Shown piece by piece: positions 37,342-46,601 of a stretch of 63,251 nucleotides of DNA. The position numbers were made by a program, and so were the translations under genes. How positions within the stretch are numbered: the first letter of the stretch is position 1; each line of letters begins with the position of its first letter. Source of the DNA: Pseudoalteromonas luteoviolacea DSM 6061 (GTDB taxonomy: Bacteria; Pseudomonadota; Gammaproteobacteria; Enterobacterales; Alteromonadaceae); contig NZ_AUYB01000080.1 in NCBI RefSeq assembly GCF_001625655.1, positions 1-63,251 of the forward strand. Reading direction: 5' to 3'. The notes under the pieces were generated by a model. The model ran no database searches. It worked only from the letters and a program-made list of their open reading frames with translations, and was not told where the DNA came from.

Positions 37342-37959
37342 TTATTTGCTGTCGTTAACTTGTTCAAAACGTTGTTCTAGCTCTTTCGCTTGGCAATACC
37401 CAAGTGTAAGTGGGTATGCATGATTCAAATCATTGACGTAAAACAGCGCAGGAAATCCACTCACGTTCAATCGTCGAGCTAGGTCAAGGTGTTGTTGAAA
37501 TACACTCTCTGTCTCATTTGAACTTAAGGCATGCTTAAATGTATCAGCATCTAAGCCAATTGAACTTGCGCACTCAATCAACGTTTCTTCTAGAGAAGGG
37601 TTTTTTGCTTGTTGGTAATACGCAGATTGTATGGCTTCAACCATTTTTTGCGCACTGTTAACTGACAAGTTTTGCGACACAATAACAGCTCTGCAAGCAA
37701 GATATGTTGAACGATATGGTGTATTTAAAGCCCAATAGTCGTGATTAAACACTACCCTAGTCCGCTCTTCTATTTGATACCAATAGGAAGAAATCGTCTC
37801 TCGCAGGCTTTGCTCCATAGGTTGGTTTGTGTCAGGTGCTAATCCACCCATAATCCAATCAACTTCAATGTCAGAATGTCTTTCTAAAAACTCCTCTAAC
37901 TCTGGTTGAAACCCATAACACCAACCACACATGGGATCCATCACGTATATAAATCGCAT
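37342..37959 (-). CDS. DsbA-like (FrnE-type) thioredoxin-fold oxidoreductase
   Basis: 205 residues with no signal peptide, so cytoplasmic. Active site Cys11-Gly-Trp-Cys14 follows the first strand (FIYVMDPMCGWCYGF). A helical insert fills the middle, and the cis-Pro loop is SGFPALFY. This is the DsbA/FrnE family. It lies 31 bases after the macrodomain gene on the same strand, so both are probably in one transcript. Confidence 0.9.
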   Translation of the reverse strand: MRFIYVMDPMCGWCYGFQPELEEFLERHSDIEVDWIMGGLAPDTNQPMEQSLRETISSYWYQIEERTRVVFNHDYWALNTPYRSTYLACRAVIVSQNLSVNSAQKMVEAIQSAYYQQAKNPSLEETLIECASSIGLDADTFKHALSSNETESVFQQHLDLARRLNVSGFPALFYVNDLNHAYPLTLGYCQAKELEQRFEQVNDSK

Positions 37960-37990
37960 TTTATTCTCTTTAAAAGTTAAAACCTAGGTT

Positions 37991-38446
37991 CTAAGGCGTG
38001 AATTTAACCAAGGTGTGGTTCTCATTAAGCAATTCTGATTCAATAATTTCAGAAATCACACTCCAATCACCACCAGCAAGGCCTGCACCAATTAAGGGGT
38101 AGCCAATCCGCGCTCCACTGAACTCTTCTTTAATCCGGGCGAATATGCTTTGAATAGCGTCATAGTCAGTTTTAATGCCTCGCCCCCGCCAATTGAATTG
38201 CGAATAAGCATTGATAATCGTGAATATCTTCCCATTTCTTTCGACTGTTGCTTGAGAGTATGTCCCTAATTTTTTTCTATCACCTTTTGCGGTAGCAAGG
38301 TCGGCTTTATATGCCTCTGGGAACTCAGACCTAATCGTCTTAGCAATACCTGCTCCCATTGTGCAAAAGCAATTACACCCATGAATGATGACATCAAACT
38401 CACCTTCTTGCGTCAATTTTATCAAGTCTCCATTTACGACTTTCAT
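37991..38446 (-). CDS. Macrodomain protein (ADP-ribose binding)
   Basis: 151 residues from the ATG at 38446, chosen because AAGGA is 6 bases upstream; a TTG 12 codons earlier is less likely. Strand 1 and the first loop (GDLIKL), the NCFCTMGAGIAKTI loop and the phosphate loop GAGLAGGDW are the macrodomain nucleotide site. It resembles stand-alone bacterial/yeast Poa1p-like members that hydrolyse ADP-ribose derivatives. The specific reaction is not established. Confidence 0.9.
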   Translation of the reverse strand: MKVVNGDLIKLTQEGEFDVIIHGCNCFCTMGAGIAKTIRSEFPEAYKADLATAKGDRKKLGTYSQATVERNGKIFTIINAYSQFNWRGRGIKTDYDAIQSIFARIKEEFSGARIGYPLIGAGLAGGDWSVISEIIESELLNENHTLVKFTP

Positions 38447-38584
38447 AGTTTTTCCTTTTCGCTCTTGTGAGTTTTTCGCCAAAATAAATATACATTTATG
38501 CTTTTCAAGGCTTTAAGCTTCCTCTTTTGCAAAATGCTCTCAAACTATTTTCCAATGAAAATCGGCAAGTCAGGTAAAGCAAGT

Positions 38585-39373
38585 TTAGCTTTTTGGCGCA
38601 ATAAATCGTTCTAAGTATTTCGCATCATTAAAATTCATTGTGCCATTAGAATCAAGCCAAGCCTGCGCCCCTTCGACAACAATCGCGGTATAACTTGAGC
38701 GACTTAACTTGTCAAAATATGGTTTTACGTTATCAGAATGACTTGTTTGAGCGAGCAACGCCATCGCTTGCCAAGCGACCAATGGGTTAAACTCGGAATG
38801 AGATTCAACAATGCTCAAAAGCGATGGAATACTTTCAGTCGTCACACTGCCATTGAGCACAGACAAAACCTGAGTGATTTCAGATTGTTGATTAGGATCT
38901 GCTAAGAGTACGGTTTCCAGCAAGTGAGAAACGACTTGTGGCTCCGATATAGCCAGATCTAACTCTAGCATGACCGCTAAAGCCTCAGATATGGCCTCTA
39001 TATCACCAATCTGTATTTGTAAAATTCTATTTAATATTGCCTGCTCTACCTGTACTTTTTGAGCGATTTGCTTCGATTGAATATGCTCAATAGCACCGTT
39101 GATATCCTCAGAGTGCAATATCAATTCATACACATTGTCATCAAATCCATGCCTGTCATGAGTACGATAACTCGGTGATGCAGCCGAATTCAAATCATTA
39201 TCAACAACCGTTTGGATATTGCTCACTGGTATCGTTTCTACATAGCTATCAACAAGGCTGCCTACGCATTCATGATGTTGCCTTACAGGCTCAGTCGTTG
39301 CGATAAATATGCTACTGACTGCCACCCCCGCAGAAAAGTAAATCAGAGCAATTAATATCAATTTAATCTTCAT
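38585..39373 (-). CDS. Membrane-anchored or exported helical protein, unknown
   Basis: 262 residues. One hydrophobic N-terminal segment (about 5-25) is followed by a helical, HEAT-like body (repeated LLETVLLAD and LLSIVESH type helices). A single Cys is present at residue ~36. Probably periplasmic and membrane-tethered. No family recognised. Confidence 0.65.
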   Translation of the reverse strand: MKIKLILIALIYFSAGVAVSSIFIATTEPVRQHHECVGSLVDSYVETIPVSNIQTVVDNDLNSAASPSYRTHDRHGFDDNVYELILHSEDINGAIEHIQSKQIAQKVQVEQAILNRILQIQIGDIEAISEALAVMLELDLAISEPQVVSHLLETVLLADPNQQSEITQVLSVLNGSVTTESIPSLLSIVESHSEFNPLVAWQAMALLAQTSHSDNVKPYFDKLSRSSYTAIVVEGAQAWLDSNGTMNFNDAKYLERFIAPKS

Positions 39374-39445
39374 TTGCGAATTCTTTGTTTTTAAGTTTTA
39401 AGAAAGCTGATCCTTCAGAAGCACATCAATCCATTCAGCTAATTA

Positions 39446-39916
39446 TTAGCAGTTTCTATGTTCAAATGCAGCCGGCCAAGCCCACCCTGTTGCGGCCCAA
39501 ATCGGATCAGGGGCGATTACAATACACCGTTTACTGTTTTTCTTACCCGGTAGCTTGGCGTATTTGATGGTTCTTACATGGGCATACTGGTTCGCTTGAC
39601 CATAGTAATCAATCCCCCACCAACCCATTCTGCTCTTGGGTCCCATCCAGCCTAAAAAAGTCTTAACGTAAAATTGAATAGTTAAGTCATTTTCATTCTC
39701 GCACTTGTCGGTATTCAGCTGTCTTGTTTTTCCTTGCATGATTGGGTACGTGTCTGAGTCTTTGTGCTTCCCTTTGCAGAACCACTTAACTTTCACATTG
39801 GTCGGAAACGTATTTTTAATATTCAGTTTATGCTGACCAGCAACTGCAAGCTGACTCGTCGACAATAAACCCACCATTACTAAAGCTGTACTAAAAGTGC
39901 CTATTTTATTCGCCAT
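39446..39916 (-). CDS. Small secreted protein, unknown
   Basis: 156 residues from the ATG at 39916 (GGGAG 5 bases before). Signal peptide ends near LAVAG. The mature part is basic and aromatic, with four Cys (FCKGKH, DKCENE, KRCIVI and HRNC at the end), likely two disulfides. A Trp-rich stretch (FLGWMGPKSRMGWWGIDYYG) is notable. Not recognised. Confidence 0.68.
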   Translation of the reverse strand: MANKIGTFSTALVMVGLLSTSQLAVAGQHKLNIKNTFPTNVKVKWFCKGKHKDSDTYPIMQGKTRQLNTDKCENENDLTIQFYVKTFLGWMGPKSRMGWWGIDYYGQANQYAHVRTIKYAKLPGKKNSKRCIVIAPDPIWAATGWAWPAAFEHRNC

Positions 39917-40378
39917 ATTGACTCCCAAATGTTTTAAATAATTATGGGCGCTCTATGCTCCCATGGGCGTAATATAGCTGGCTCAAAAAAGCTTGCATTC
40001 AGATATACGACAACATTCAAATAACATAATAAGCAATAAAATTAATAACTTATAATTTACCATGTCGTTATTTTGTGTGTCCTTTTTATATTTGCAACGA
40101 CACTTTATGATCTACACTTCTAATCATCTAAATATATGCCTGAGTACCTCAATAGGTTTAGTAAAACTAGCATGCAGTCTTAAACTTAACTTAAAGATAA
40201 TACCTATCAGAACTCAGCACTCAGCACTCAGCACTCAAATATAGAAATCTAAATTGCAATCGAACTTTAATACATTGAGATAAAAGGAGGGCTTTGTGTT
40301 TTTGGCTGCGATTTGAAATGAGACAAAGCCGTTGGGTGGCGATTTTTAATTTAAATGCATCTCAAACAAGGCATAACA
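39917..40378. other. Intergenic region with short tandem repeat
   Basis: 462 bases without a supported gene; contains the ACTCAGC repeat at 40212-40237. Confidence 0.5.
40212..40237. repeat. Tandem repeat (ACTCAGC)3.7
   Basis: Three exact copies of the heptamer ACTCAGC plus ACTCA, at 40212-40218, 40219-40225, 40226-40232 and 40233-40237. Confidence 0.9.
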
Positions 40379-40981
40379 TTAGTTAGGAACAGACTGATTA
40401 TTAATATATTCAGTTGGAGAAACACCAAAATGCTCTTTAAAACACTGGCTAAAATAGTTTTGTGAAGAGAATCCAACATCAAGCGCAGTTATCGTCACTG
40501 ACTGACCTTCTGAGAGCTTTTTAGCTCCCAAATTTAGCCTGTGAACTCGGATAAACTCACTTGTAGTTTGACCAAAGTGTGCTTTAACTTTCCTTTGCAA
40601 TTGTCTTTCGCTAATTGCCAAAGCACCACTTATCAAAGTGATATCTAATGATTGTTCACTGTAATTTTGCTCAATATATTCAGTAAATTGAGAGCAAAAC
40701 CGCTCATCCTTTGAGGCATGCTTTGGCAAACTTACGATTGGATTTATTGATGCCAAATCCGGCGTATTTGAAGTCTGAACTCTGCCCATGAGTTTTTTAT
40801 TCAAGGCATTATTCTCTTGTTTGTATGAAAGGGTTTTAGCACAAAAATAGGTAAACATAGATACAGCAAAAATCAGCGCCATAATGAGCAGAATTTCAAA
40901 CATACCACCACTGCTTTCTGTGGAGACCGCATAGGCTCTGAAAGAGGCTAAGCTTACAAGCAAGCCAATTTTTTTATTCAT
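40379..40981 (-). CDS. Membrane-tethered AraC family regulator
   Basis: 200 residues from the ATG at 40981. A signal-like N-terminus (~1-16) and a membrane helix at ~28-48 precede a linker and a C-terminal AraC DNA-binding domain (two helix-turn-helix units: LISGALAISERQLQRKVKAHFG, then ALDVGFSSQNYFSQCFKEHFG). The usual AraC sensor domain is missing; the membrane segment may take its place. It starts 13 bases after the MAPEG gene stop, so the two are co-transcribed. Confidence 0.88.
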   Translation of the reverse strand: MNKKIGLLVSLASFRAYAVSTESSGGMFEILLIMALIFAVSMFTYFCAKTLSYKQENNALNKKLMGRVQTSNTPDLASINPIVSLPKHASKDERFCSQFTEYIEQNYSEQSLDITLISGALAISERQLQRKVKAHFGQTTSEFIRVHRLNLGAKKLSEGQSVTITALDVGFSSQNYFSQCFKEHFGVSPTEYINNQSVPN

Positions 40982-40994
40982 ACGCAATGTTAGT

Positions 40995-41390
40995 TCAGCC
41001 CAATATAACCATAGCTAATGAAATGCACATTAAAGAGCCAGCTACAAACGTACTCCCTGCTCCAAAAAACCGCAAAAGATTAGGTTTGGCCATGGTTTCA
41101 CAGAAGAGTAATCCAAAGAAATGCGCATATCTCGCTATGGTAAGCCAAATCATACAGATAAGTAACCAAGTGGGCGGCTGATGCTGGGAAAGTATGTAAA
41201 ATGTCAGCGCGATAAAAACGTTGTATTCGCAAGCGTTGCCATGGGCGCGAATTGCCTTATGTAGTTTGTCATCTAGTGGCTTGGGTACGCCCCCAACGAC
41301 ATTTGTCTTCCCGCGAATCAAAGACACGTAAAACCCACCCAAAGTGAGTAATAAACCAAGCAATGCAATACACAGGTAAGCAACTACCAC
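40995..41390 (-). CDS. MAPEG family membrane protein
   Basis: 131 residues starting at GTG (no strong ribosome site). Four helices. The RAHGNACEYNVFIAL segment is the MAPEG signature. Family members are glutathione-dependent or of unknown activity in bacteria. Followed immediately by the membrane-tethered AraC gene. Confidence 0.85.
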   Translation of the reverse strand: MVVAYLCIALLGLLLTLGGFYVSLIRGKTNVVGGVPKPLDDKLHKAIRAHGNACEYNVFIALTFYILSQHQPPTWLLICMIWLTIARYAHFFGLLFCETMAKPNLLRFFGAGSTFVAGSLMCISLAMVILG

Positions 41391-41746
41391 TATTCACACC
41401 AATACGTTAACAAACTACGCTGGGTAAATTAGTCCTTAATTATGGAGTGAGTATGGAAGCATGGTAAATAGGCAATATCAGAGATTGCCAAACAGCTCTA
41501 CCTTTATGGTTACGAGCGCTGTCACTTTCATATGTGTGCTAATTCGCTGTGAATTAATCCATAAATATGGCCGATTAAATCGTTAATTGGGCCAATTACG
41601 CCCCTCTCCTAGTGTTTAGAATTTTGTATACAACAAAATAAAAGCGGCTTAAAGAATAGTCACAATTGCGCCACTTAGGAGCTGCTTTGAATCACTATCA
41701 GAAACCATGAATCATTTGATTTCATAACTTGAATTGGAGAAGGCAA
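41391..41746. other. Divergent intergenic region
   Basis: 356 bases between MAPEG and the nitrilase-fold gene; promoters expected, nothing else seen. Confidence 0.45.
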
Positions 41747-42736
41747 ATGCCCAAATTAAAAATAGGCCAAGATGTCATATTTATAGGCTTACATGTAAAA
41801 GTTGGAGTCCCCCAAGAGAAAGGCAATGACAACTCAAAGCAAAAGGAAGAACTCGATCAAAAAATAGCTGTAATGAAGTCATGTATTACAAAAGCAATTT
41901 CTGAAGCGAGTAAAAAACCTTCGTATAAAGACGCCGTGAAAATATTCGTCGCGCCTGAGTTTTTCTTTCAAACATCTTATGGCGCAAGCTCTGTAGAAAA
42001 TGAGCACATGGCTATCGTGGTCAATGAACTAGTCACGTTTCTTAGTGATCAAAGCCCCGAATTAACTGACTGGCTCTTTGTTTTAGGGAGCACCACAGAA
42101 TATGAGCTAAAAGATGGAAACGTCAGTTTAACAGATTCTAATGCTTTGCCTTGTAACTTTACACCTACTATTAAGTTTGACTCTGTAGGCCATGGAAATA
42201 TCCGATACGTACTAAAAAGGTGGACCTCACATATCGATTATGGCCGGAGTACAAAAATCATGGATGGTCAAAACGTTAACAGCAGCCCTACGAACGAATT
42301 AACCCATCACGACCAAAGCAAAATAACTCCTACGGTTAAAGGTATAATCGACTGCGGTAAGGCCGTTGTGGGGGTTGAAGTTTGCTTAGATCATGCAGAA
42401 AAAGTACTACAAAAAACTGACGGCAGTGACAAAGTTCAAATTCAGATATTGAGTAGCGGGGGAATGTCCCCTGTGACTGCCGCGCTAGTCCCGAAATGCC
42501 AATGGCTGTTCAATGTAGATTCACTCAGAGGCTTAAATTCGACCAATAAATCAGGCAATGGGGTCCGCCTTTGTCAATGGAACCCACCCAAACTGCAAGA
42601 TAAGACAACTGGATACAACGACGTATGCGTCGATGGCGTACACGTTGATACAGTCTTCCAATCAGACTCTACAAAGTTAAATAATAAAAAGCAGCCTTGG
42701 CTAAGAGTATACGACCCAGTCACAATACAGCCGTAA
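41747..42736 (+). CDS. Nitrilase/carbon-nitrogen hydrolase-fold protein
   Basis: 329 residues from the ATG at 41747, with GGAGAAGG just upstream (an earlier TTG is not needed). The catalytic Glu-Lys-Cys triad can be placed: Glu in FVAPEFFFQ, Lys in YVLKRWTSH, Cys in VGVEVCLDHA. These are the three landmarks of the superfamily. The overall sequence is divergent from named branches, so amidase versus other activity is open. No signal peptide. Confidence 0.75.
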   Translation: MPKLKIGQDVIFIGLHVKVGVPQEKGNDNSKQKEELDQKIAVMKSCITKAISEASKKPSYKDAVKIFVAPEFFFQTSYGASSVENEHMAIVVNELVTFLSDQSPELTDWLFVLGSTTEYELKDGNVSLTDSNALPCNFTPTIKFDSVGHGNIRYVLKRWTSHIDYGRSTKIMDGQNVNSSPTNELTHHDQSKITPTVKGIIDCGKAVVGVEVCLDHAEKVLQKTDGSDKVQIQILSSGGMSPVTAALVPKCQWLFNVDSLRGLNSTNKSGNGVRLCQWNPPKLQDKTTGYNDVCVDGVHVDTVFQSDSTKLNNKKQPWLRVYDPVTIQP

Positions 42737-42748
42737 AGTTGAAACAGC

Positions 42749-42772
42749 GAGCGATGCATTTCGGCATCGCTC
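42749..42772. terminator. Hairpin between convergent genes
   Basis: GAGCGATGC-ATTTCG-GCATCGCTC, perfect 9-bp stem. No T-run on the plus strand; probably ends transcription from both sides. Confidence 0.6.
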
Positions 42773-42781
42773 ATAGTAATG

Positions 42782-43780
42782 TTAAAACTCAAAATTCACT
42801 TGTACCGGATAATGATCTGAAAGCTCGTTGTAATAACCATTATGATAGTAGCGACCATCGCTCAGGTTCCAATTCCCTCTCAAATAACTCCAATACCAAT
42901 TTTTGGATGCTTTTGGATAACGTACGGTCATCTGAGGAGCATTACTTGGCTGTTTGTGGTCGCGGTGCCAAAACACATAGTCTAGGGTATCGTTATAATC
43001 TAGACTGTATTCAAAGTAATAGGCGTTGGCCTTCGTAAACCAGTTGTCTTTGGCTGAAAAAGAACCAATAAGCGGAGTTTCAAAGTTCAGCCTTGATTTT
43101 GCGATGCTAAGCATATCTGCAACTTCATGCTGCTTACTCCACTCAACATTCATGTCTCCACCAATAATAACTGGTTCGCTCACAGGTATATTTTCAGCTT
43201 CAATAAATAACTGAATCTCTCCCAATTGAGCCATTCTAATTCTGTGCTCTTGCTCTGTATTCCCATCATGCGTTGCTTGCAAATGCGTGCCAATTAAATG
43301 ATAGCGCAGGTTTTCTTTTTCTATCTCAACATACGCAAACCCTTTATTCGCCAAGTAATCCCATGAGCCATTTAAGCTGTTATGAAATACATGTGCTTTT
43401 TTAGAGATGATTGGATATTTAGAAATAATTACAACACCACCTCGAATGACAAAAGGGCTCGTTGAACAGTTACCTGATAAACTGTCCCACCCACTACCAC
43501 TGCAATCTTGCCCAACATTTGGAGTCTGATATGGATAAAGATCTGACAGTGCAGCCAACGCTTGCTCTGCATCACTATTAAACACTTCACTGACCAAGAT
43601 CACGTCAGGGCTATCAATCATAGATGCCAATACGCCAGGCAAGCGCTGCGCTCTGTTACTTTGATCCCAGTCCTGTACATTTAATTGCATAATATTGTAG
43701 GCCATCACTTTGAGTGAACCGGCCATACTGTGCGTGCTCACTATCATCAATGCACATAGCAGAAAGGGGTTGATTTTCAT
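42782..43780 (-). CDS. Secreted neutral sphingomyelinase (EEP family)
   Basis: 332 residues from the ATG at 43780 (GGAGAAGTAC before it). Signal peptide ends at about residue 20 (HSMA). The endonuclease/exonuclease/phosphatase site is complete: Asn29, Glu65 (VSEVFN), His166 (GTHLQA), Asp209 and Asn211 (GGDMNV), Asp322 and His323 (LSDHYP). Cys93 and Cys105 can form the loop disulfide seen in Bacillus and Listeria enzymes, and the Trp/Tyr-rich NWYWSYLRGNW segment fits the membrane-inserting beta-hairpin. It should cleave sphingomyelin to ceramide and phosphocholine, or act as a hemolysin. Confidence 0.88.
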   Translation of the reverse strand: MKINPFLLCALMIVSTHSMAGSLKVMAYNIMQLNVQDWDQSNRAQRLPGVLASMIDSPDVILVSEVFNSDAEQALAALSDLYPYQTPNVGQDCSGSGWDSLSGNCSTSPFVIRGGVVIISKYPIISKKAHVFHNSLNGSWDYLANKGFAYVEIEKENLRYHLIGTHLQATHDGNTEQEHRIRMAQLGEIQLFIEAENIPVSEPVIIGGDMNVEWSKQHEVADMLSIAKSRLNFETPLIGSFSAKDNWFTKANAYYFEYSLDYNDTLDYVFWHRDHKQPSNAPQMTVRYPKASKNWYWSYLRGNWNLSDGRYYHNGYYNELSDHYPVQVNFEF

Positions 43781-44270
43781 GTACTTCTCCAATACTCGTC
43801 ATGTTTGGTCTTAATTTTGCGATTACTCATCTCACTAATTACTGTGCTAACTAGGCTGAGAGAGTAAAAATTTCGATGCCAAAATAATCGCGAAACATGT
43901 CGGATTGATTGCGCTAACTTGCTTTTTTTATGAAGGATTTTTGGATTTATTGTGTAGCTTTTAAGGCTTTTTTATTTTGCGTAAAATTGGGCAGGGGTTG
44001 ATGCTTTTAACTCGCTGGTTAGGAGAAGCTCATTCAGAATACGTCATTTAATTCAAATAACCGCAGTTAGTAACGCGACAGCCCTATTATCAAGCATACT
44101 GCTGATAAGTGTTCATAAACAAAGATTTAGGCAATAGTATACGGTTCCACTTGATGGTTGCATTGAAAAAGATCAACAATTTACCTGCTAAATAGGTCTA
44201 AGATCTTGTTCTAATAGAAAATTATGGATATAGTTGGCAAAAATCTAATAAACTCAATCATGGAAGTAAT
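43781..44270. other. Intergenic region
   Basis: 490 A+T-rich bases between divergent genes. No gene, palindrome or RNA seen. Confidence 0.45.
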
Positions 44271-44495
44271 ATGACTCAATACGATGAATATAAAGTTATC
44301 CACGTAGTAGAAGGTGGATGCGGTACGTTACTATTAGGCTCAAGTGGTCTTCCACTTAAAAAGCTTGAAGCAACTTTAAACCGTGAAGCACAAGACGGCT
44401 GGCAATTAGTTTTCCAAGTAATAGAAAACAAACGTTTTATGTTATTTTGGAGCCGCGAAGCCGTTATTTTAACGCTTGGTAGAAAGCGTGCTTAA
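44271..44495 (+). CDS. DUF4177 protein
   Basis: 74 residues after GGAAG. The [16 protein letters not shown] core is the DUF4177 signature. Function unknown. First gene of a four-gene operon whose members overlap or nearly touch. Confidence 0.85.
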   Translation: MTQYDEYKVIHVVEGGCGTLLLGSSGLPLKKLEATLNREAQDGWQLVFQVIENKRFMLFWSREAVILTLGRKRA

Positions 44496-44712
44496 ACGTT
44501 TTGCACTTAACGCCATTCGCCGCTACCAGGCTAATGGCGGTGCCAAAGCGCATTTCAACTTATCTTGCAACTTTACTCCCTCTTGTTCTCATTATACGTA
44601 TCAGGCCATTGAAAAATACGGCTTACTAAAAGGTGGATGGTTGGGGTTTAAGCGTATTCGTCGTTGCAATGATCCCGACTGTGTAGAAATAAAGTCAGAT
44701 CCCCTGCCCTAA
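44488..44712 (+). CDS. YidD-like membrane insertion efficiency factor (paralogue)
   Basis: 74 residues from the GTG at 44488, which overlaps the upstream gene by 8 bases; a TTG at 44476 is the alternative. The YidD hallmarks are present: [34 protein letters not shown]. True yidD lies between rnpA and yidC; this copy is elsewhere, so it is a second, perhaps specialised, member that may help YidC insert the neighbouring membrane proteins. Confidence 0.87.
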   Translation: MLKRFALNAIRRYQANGGAKAHFNLSCNFTPSCSHYTYQAIEKYGLLKGGWLGFKRIRRCNDPDCVEIKSDPLP

Positions 44713-44723
44713 GGAGTATTAAT

Positions 44724-45098
44724 ATGGATGATTCAAGTTTAAGAGAAAAAGAAGAAGCCCTACGAGAGGCTATCTCATCACTTTCCCCAGATGCCCGCAA
44801 ACGTTACTACCAACTAGAAGAACAGCTCGTTAAAGACCCTGACACATATGCCGTGCTCAATTACTTTTTCGCCGCTGGGTTGCATCATTTTTACCTAGGT
44901 AAAGTAATACGAGGATTGATCAACGCAATATTGATGCTTATAGGCCTTATCACTTTCGCTGTCGGCGGGTGGGTACTTATTGTTTTGGTCATTGTTATCG
45001 AGTTGCCACAACTATTTAAAAGTCAAAAAATAGTTAGAAAGCATAATATTGACGTAATGGAAGGTGTAATTGATGAACTCAATAGAGAGCAGAGTTAA
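44724..45098 (+). CDS. TM2-domain membrane protein
   Basis: 124 residues after AAGGAG. A charged helix of about 45 residues precedes two membrane helices with the YFFAAGLHHFYLGK turn typical of TM2 proteins. A cytoplasmic tail follows. It overlaps the M48 gene by 26 bases. Confidence 0.85.
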   Translation: MDDSSLREKEEALREAISSLSPDARKRYYQLEEQLVKDPDTYAVLNYFFAAGLHHFYLGKVIRGLINAILMLIGLITFAVGGWVLIVLVIVIELPQLFKSQKIVRKHNIDVMEGVIDELNREQS

Positions 45099-45840
45099 GG
45101 CTCAGCAGCAAAGACTCTGGCTATGGATGATTTCGACCGCATTGATAATCGTGGTCATCGCGGGGTATAAATTTTACACACATGGGCTTCCTTATTTAGC
45201 TGAGGAAATTGCAGATACAATACCCGCCTCCGTCTATACAGCGGTTGACGAAAGTACGTTAGAGTCTTTAGATGACTCCGAATTTGAACCTTCCCAGTTA
45301 AGTGAAGCCAAACAGCAGGAATTACGCACCCTATTCTCGTCGCTTTTAAATAAAGACAGCACCAGTGAGCGCCAATTTAAATTAGAGTTCCGTAGCTGGG
45401 GCGGTAAAGCCAACGCAATGGCACTTGCAGATGGTACCATTGTGATCACAGACGCCATGGTGAATTTAACTTCAGCACAAGAAGAACTCAGTGCTGTTTT
45501 ACTTCATGAACTTGGTCACGTAGAACACAACCATGTAATGGAGTCCATTGTCAGTTCATCCATTGTTTTTGCTGGTTTAACCTTAATATTGGGTGATGTA
45601 TCAGCGCTGGCCGATGTCATTCTTCAAGGTGCTGTTGTTGGTATTAATCAAAGCTACTCGAGACAAGCAGAACTTGAAGCGGACAAATATGCATCTGATC
45701 AACTAGTTGCCCTATATGGAAATGCCCGTGCAATGCAATCAGTTTTGACAAAGCTTTCTGAGGAATATCCAAACGAGATGAGTTGGTTAAGCACACACCC
45801 AAGCTTTGAAGATAGAATTCAACAAATCGAAAGCAAATAA
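45073..45840 (+). CDS. M48 family zinc metallopeptidase
   Basis: 255 residues from the ATG at 45073 (AAGGTG before it). One N-terminal membrane helix (~18-38), then a periplasmic M48 domain with HELGH (near residue 150) and the third ligand in ELEADKYA. It lacks the multiple helices of HtpX, so it resembles periplasmic LoiP/YcaL-like proteases. Last gene of the DUF4177-YidD-TM2-M48 operon, suggesting envelope protein quality control. Confidence 0.9.
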   Translation: MNSIESRVKAQQQRLWLWMISTALIIVVIAGYKFYTHGLPYLAEEIADTIPASVYTAVDESTLESLDDSEFEPSQLSEAKQQELRTLFSSLLNKDSTSERQFKLEFRSWGGKANAMALADGTIVITDAMVNLTSAQEELSAVLLHELGHVEHNHVMESIVSSSIVFAGLTLILGDVSALADVILQGAVVGINQSYSRQAELEADKYASDQLVALYGNARAMQSVLTKLSEEYPNEMSWLSTHPSFEDRIQQIESK

Positions 45841-45908
45841 CGGTAGAAATACTGTTATTTGCTCTTTTAAACCAATCAGATTAATTCTCTTTATCTAGAT
45901 AAACAAGT

Positions 45909-46601
45909 TCAGTTTGCTTCTGCTTCCAAACCACCGGATTCATAAATAAACTCATCCCCCCAATCCATTACATGATTTTCCTCAAGTTCAATGAGCCCTT
46001 GCTTTTGTAATTCAACAACTCTAGATGCAAGCGAATCAAGCTCTTGGACTTCACATGGTTGAAATAACTCAGGAAACGCTAGATTTATTCGTTTCGCTCT
46101 ATTAGGACTGATTGTATGCAATGGATGCTCAAAGGGCACATATGGGCCAAGTAGTACTTCTACAACCATGGGCTCTTCTTCCGCCCCCCAGAAACAATGA
46201 GGCGTTGCGTGCGGGAAAAGAATGATATCACCAGGCCCAACTTCCTTTTTCGCCATTTTTCCACTGCAAGTTTGTACAATGGCTGTTCCGTAACCCTCTA
46301 ACACGGCTATTAACCTACTACTCAATGGGTGAACATGCATATCTCCTTTTGCTGCCGATTTTGGTGGGAACATATCGAAACCAAATGAGAGTCCATCAGC
46401 TTGCTGCTTAACAATTTTTGTCAGCATGCAATCAATCTTCTCCCAAGAAAAGGATTCAAAATTCTTGTAATCAGGTAATACATCTAAGGGTACATGATCG
46501 AAATGGTTGCCTCTTTGCCACTGTGCTTGTACGAATTGATCTAACTGATCTTTGGTTAAAGCTTCCCTGTTGGTTAGCAGGTGTAATAATGTGTCCGTCA
46601 T
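45909..46601 (-). CDS. Cupin-domain protein
   Basis: 230 residues. The cupin metal motif MHVHPLSSRLIAVLEGYG (H-x-H...E) and second motif PHATPHCFW are present in the middle. The family fits metal-binding dioxygenase-like or sensor cupins. N- and C-terminal extensions are unrecognised. Convergent with the M48 gene. Confidence 0.85.
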   Translation of the reverse strand: MTDTLLHLLTNREALTKDQLDQFVQAQWQRGNHFDHVPLDVLPDYKNFESFSWEKIDCMLTKIVKQQADGLSFGFDMFPPKSAAKGDMHVHPLSSRLIAVLEGYGTAIVQTCSGKMAKKEVGPGDIILFPHATPHCFWGAEEEPMVVEVLLGPYVPFEHPLHTISPNRAKRINLAFPELFQPCEVQELDSLASRVVELQKQGLIELEENHVMDWGDEFIYESGGLEAEAN

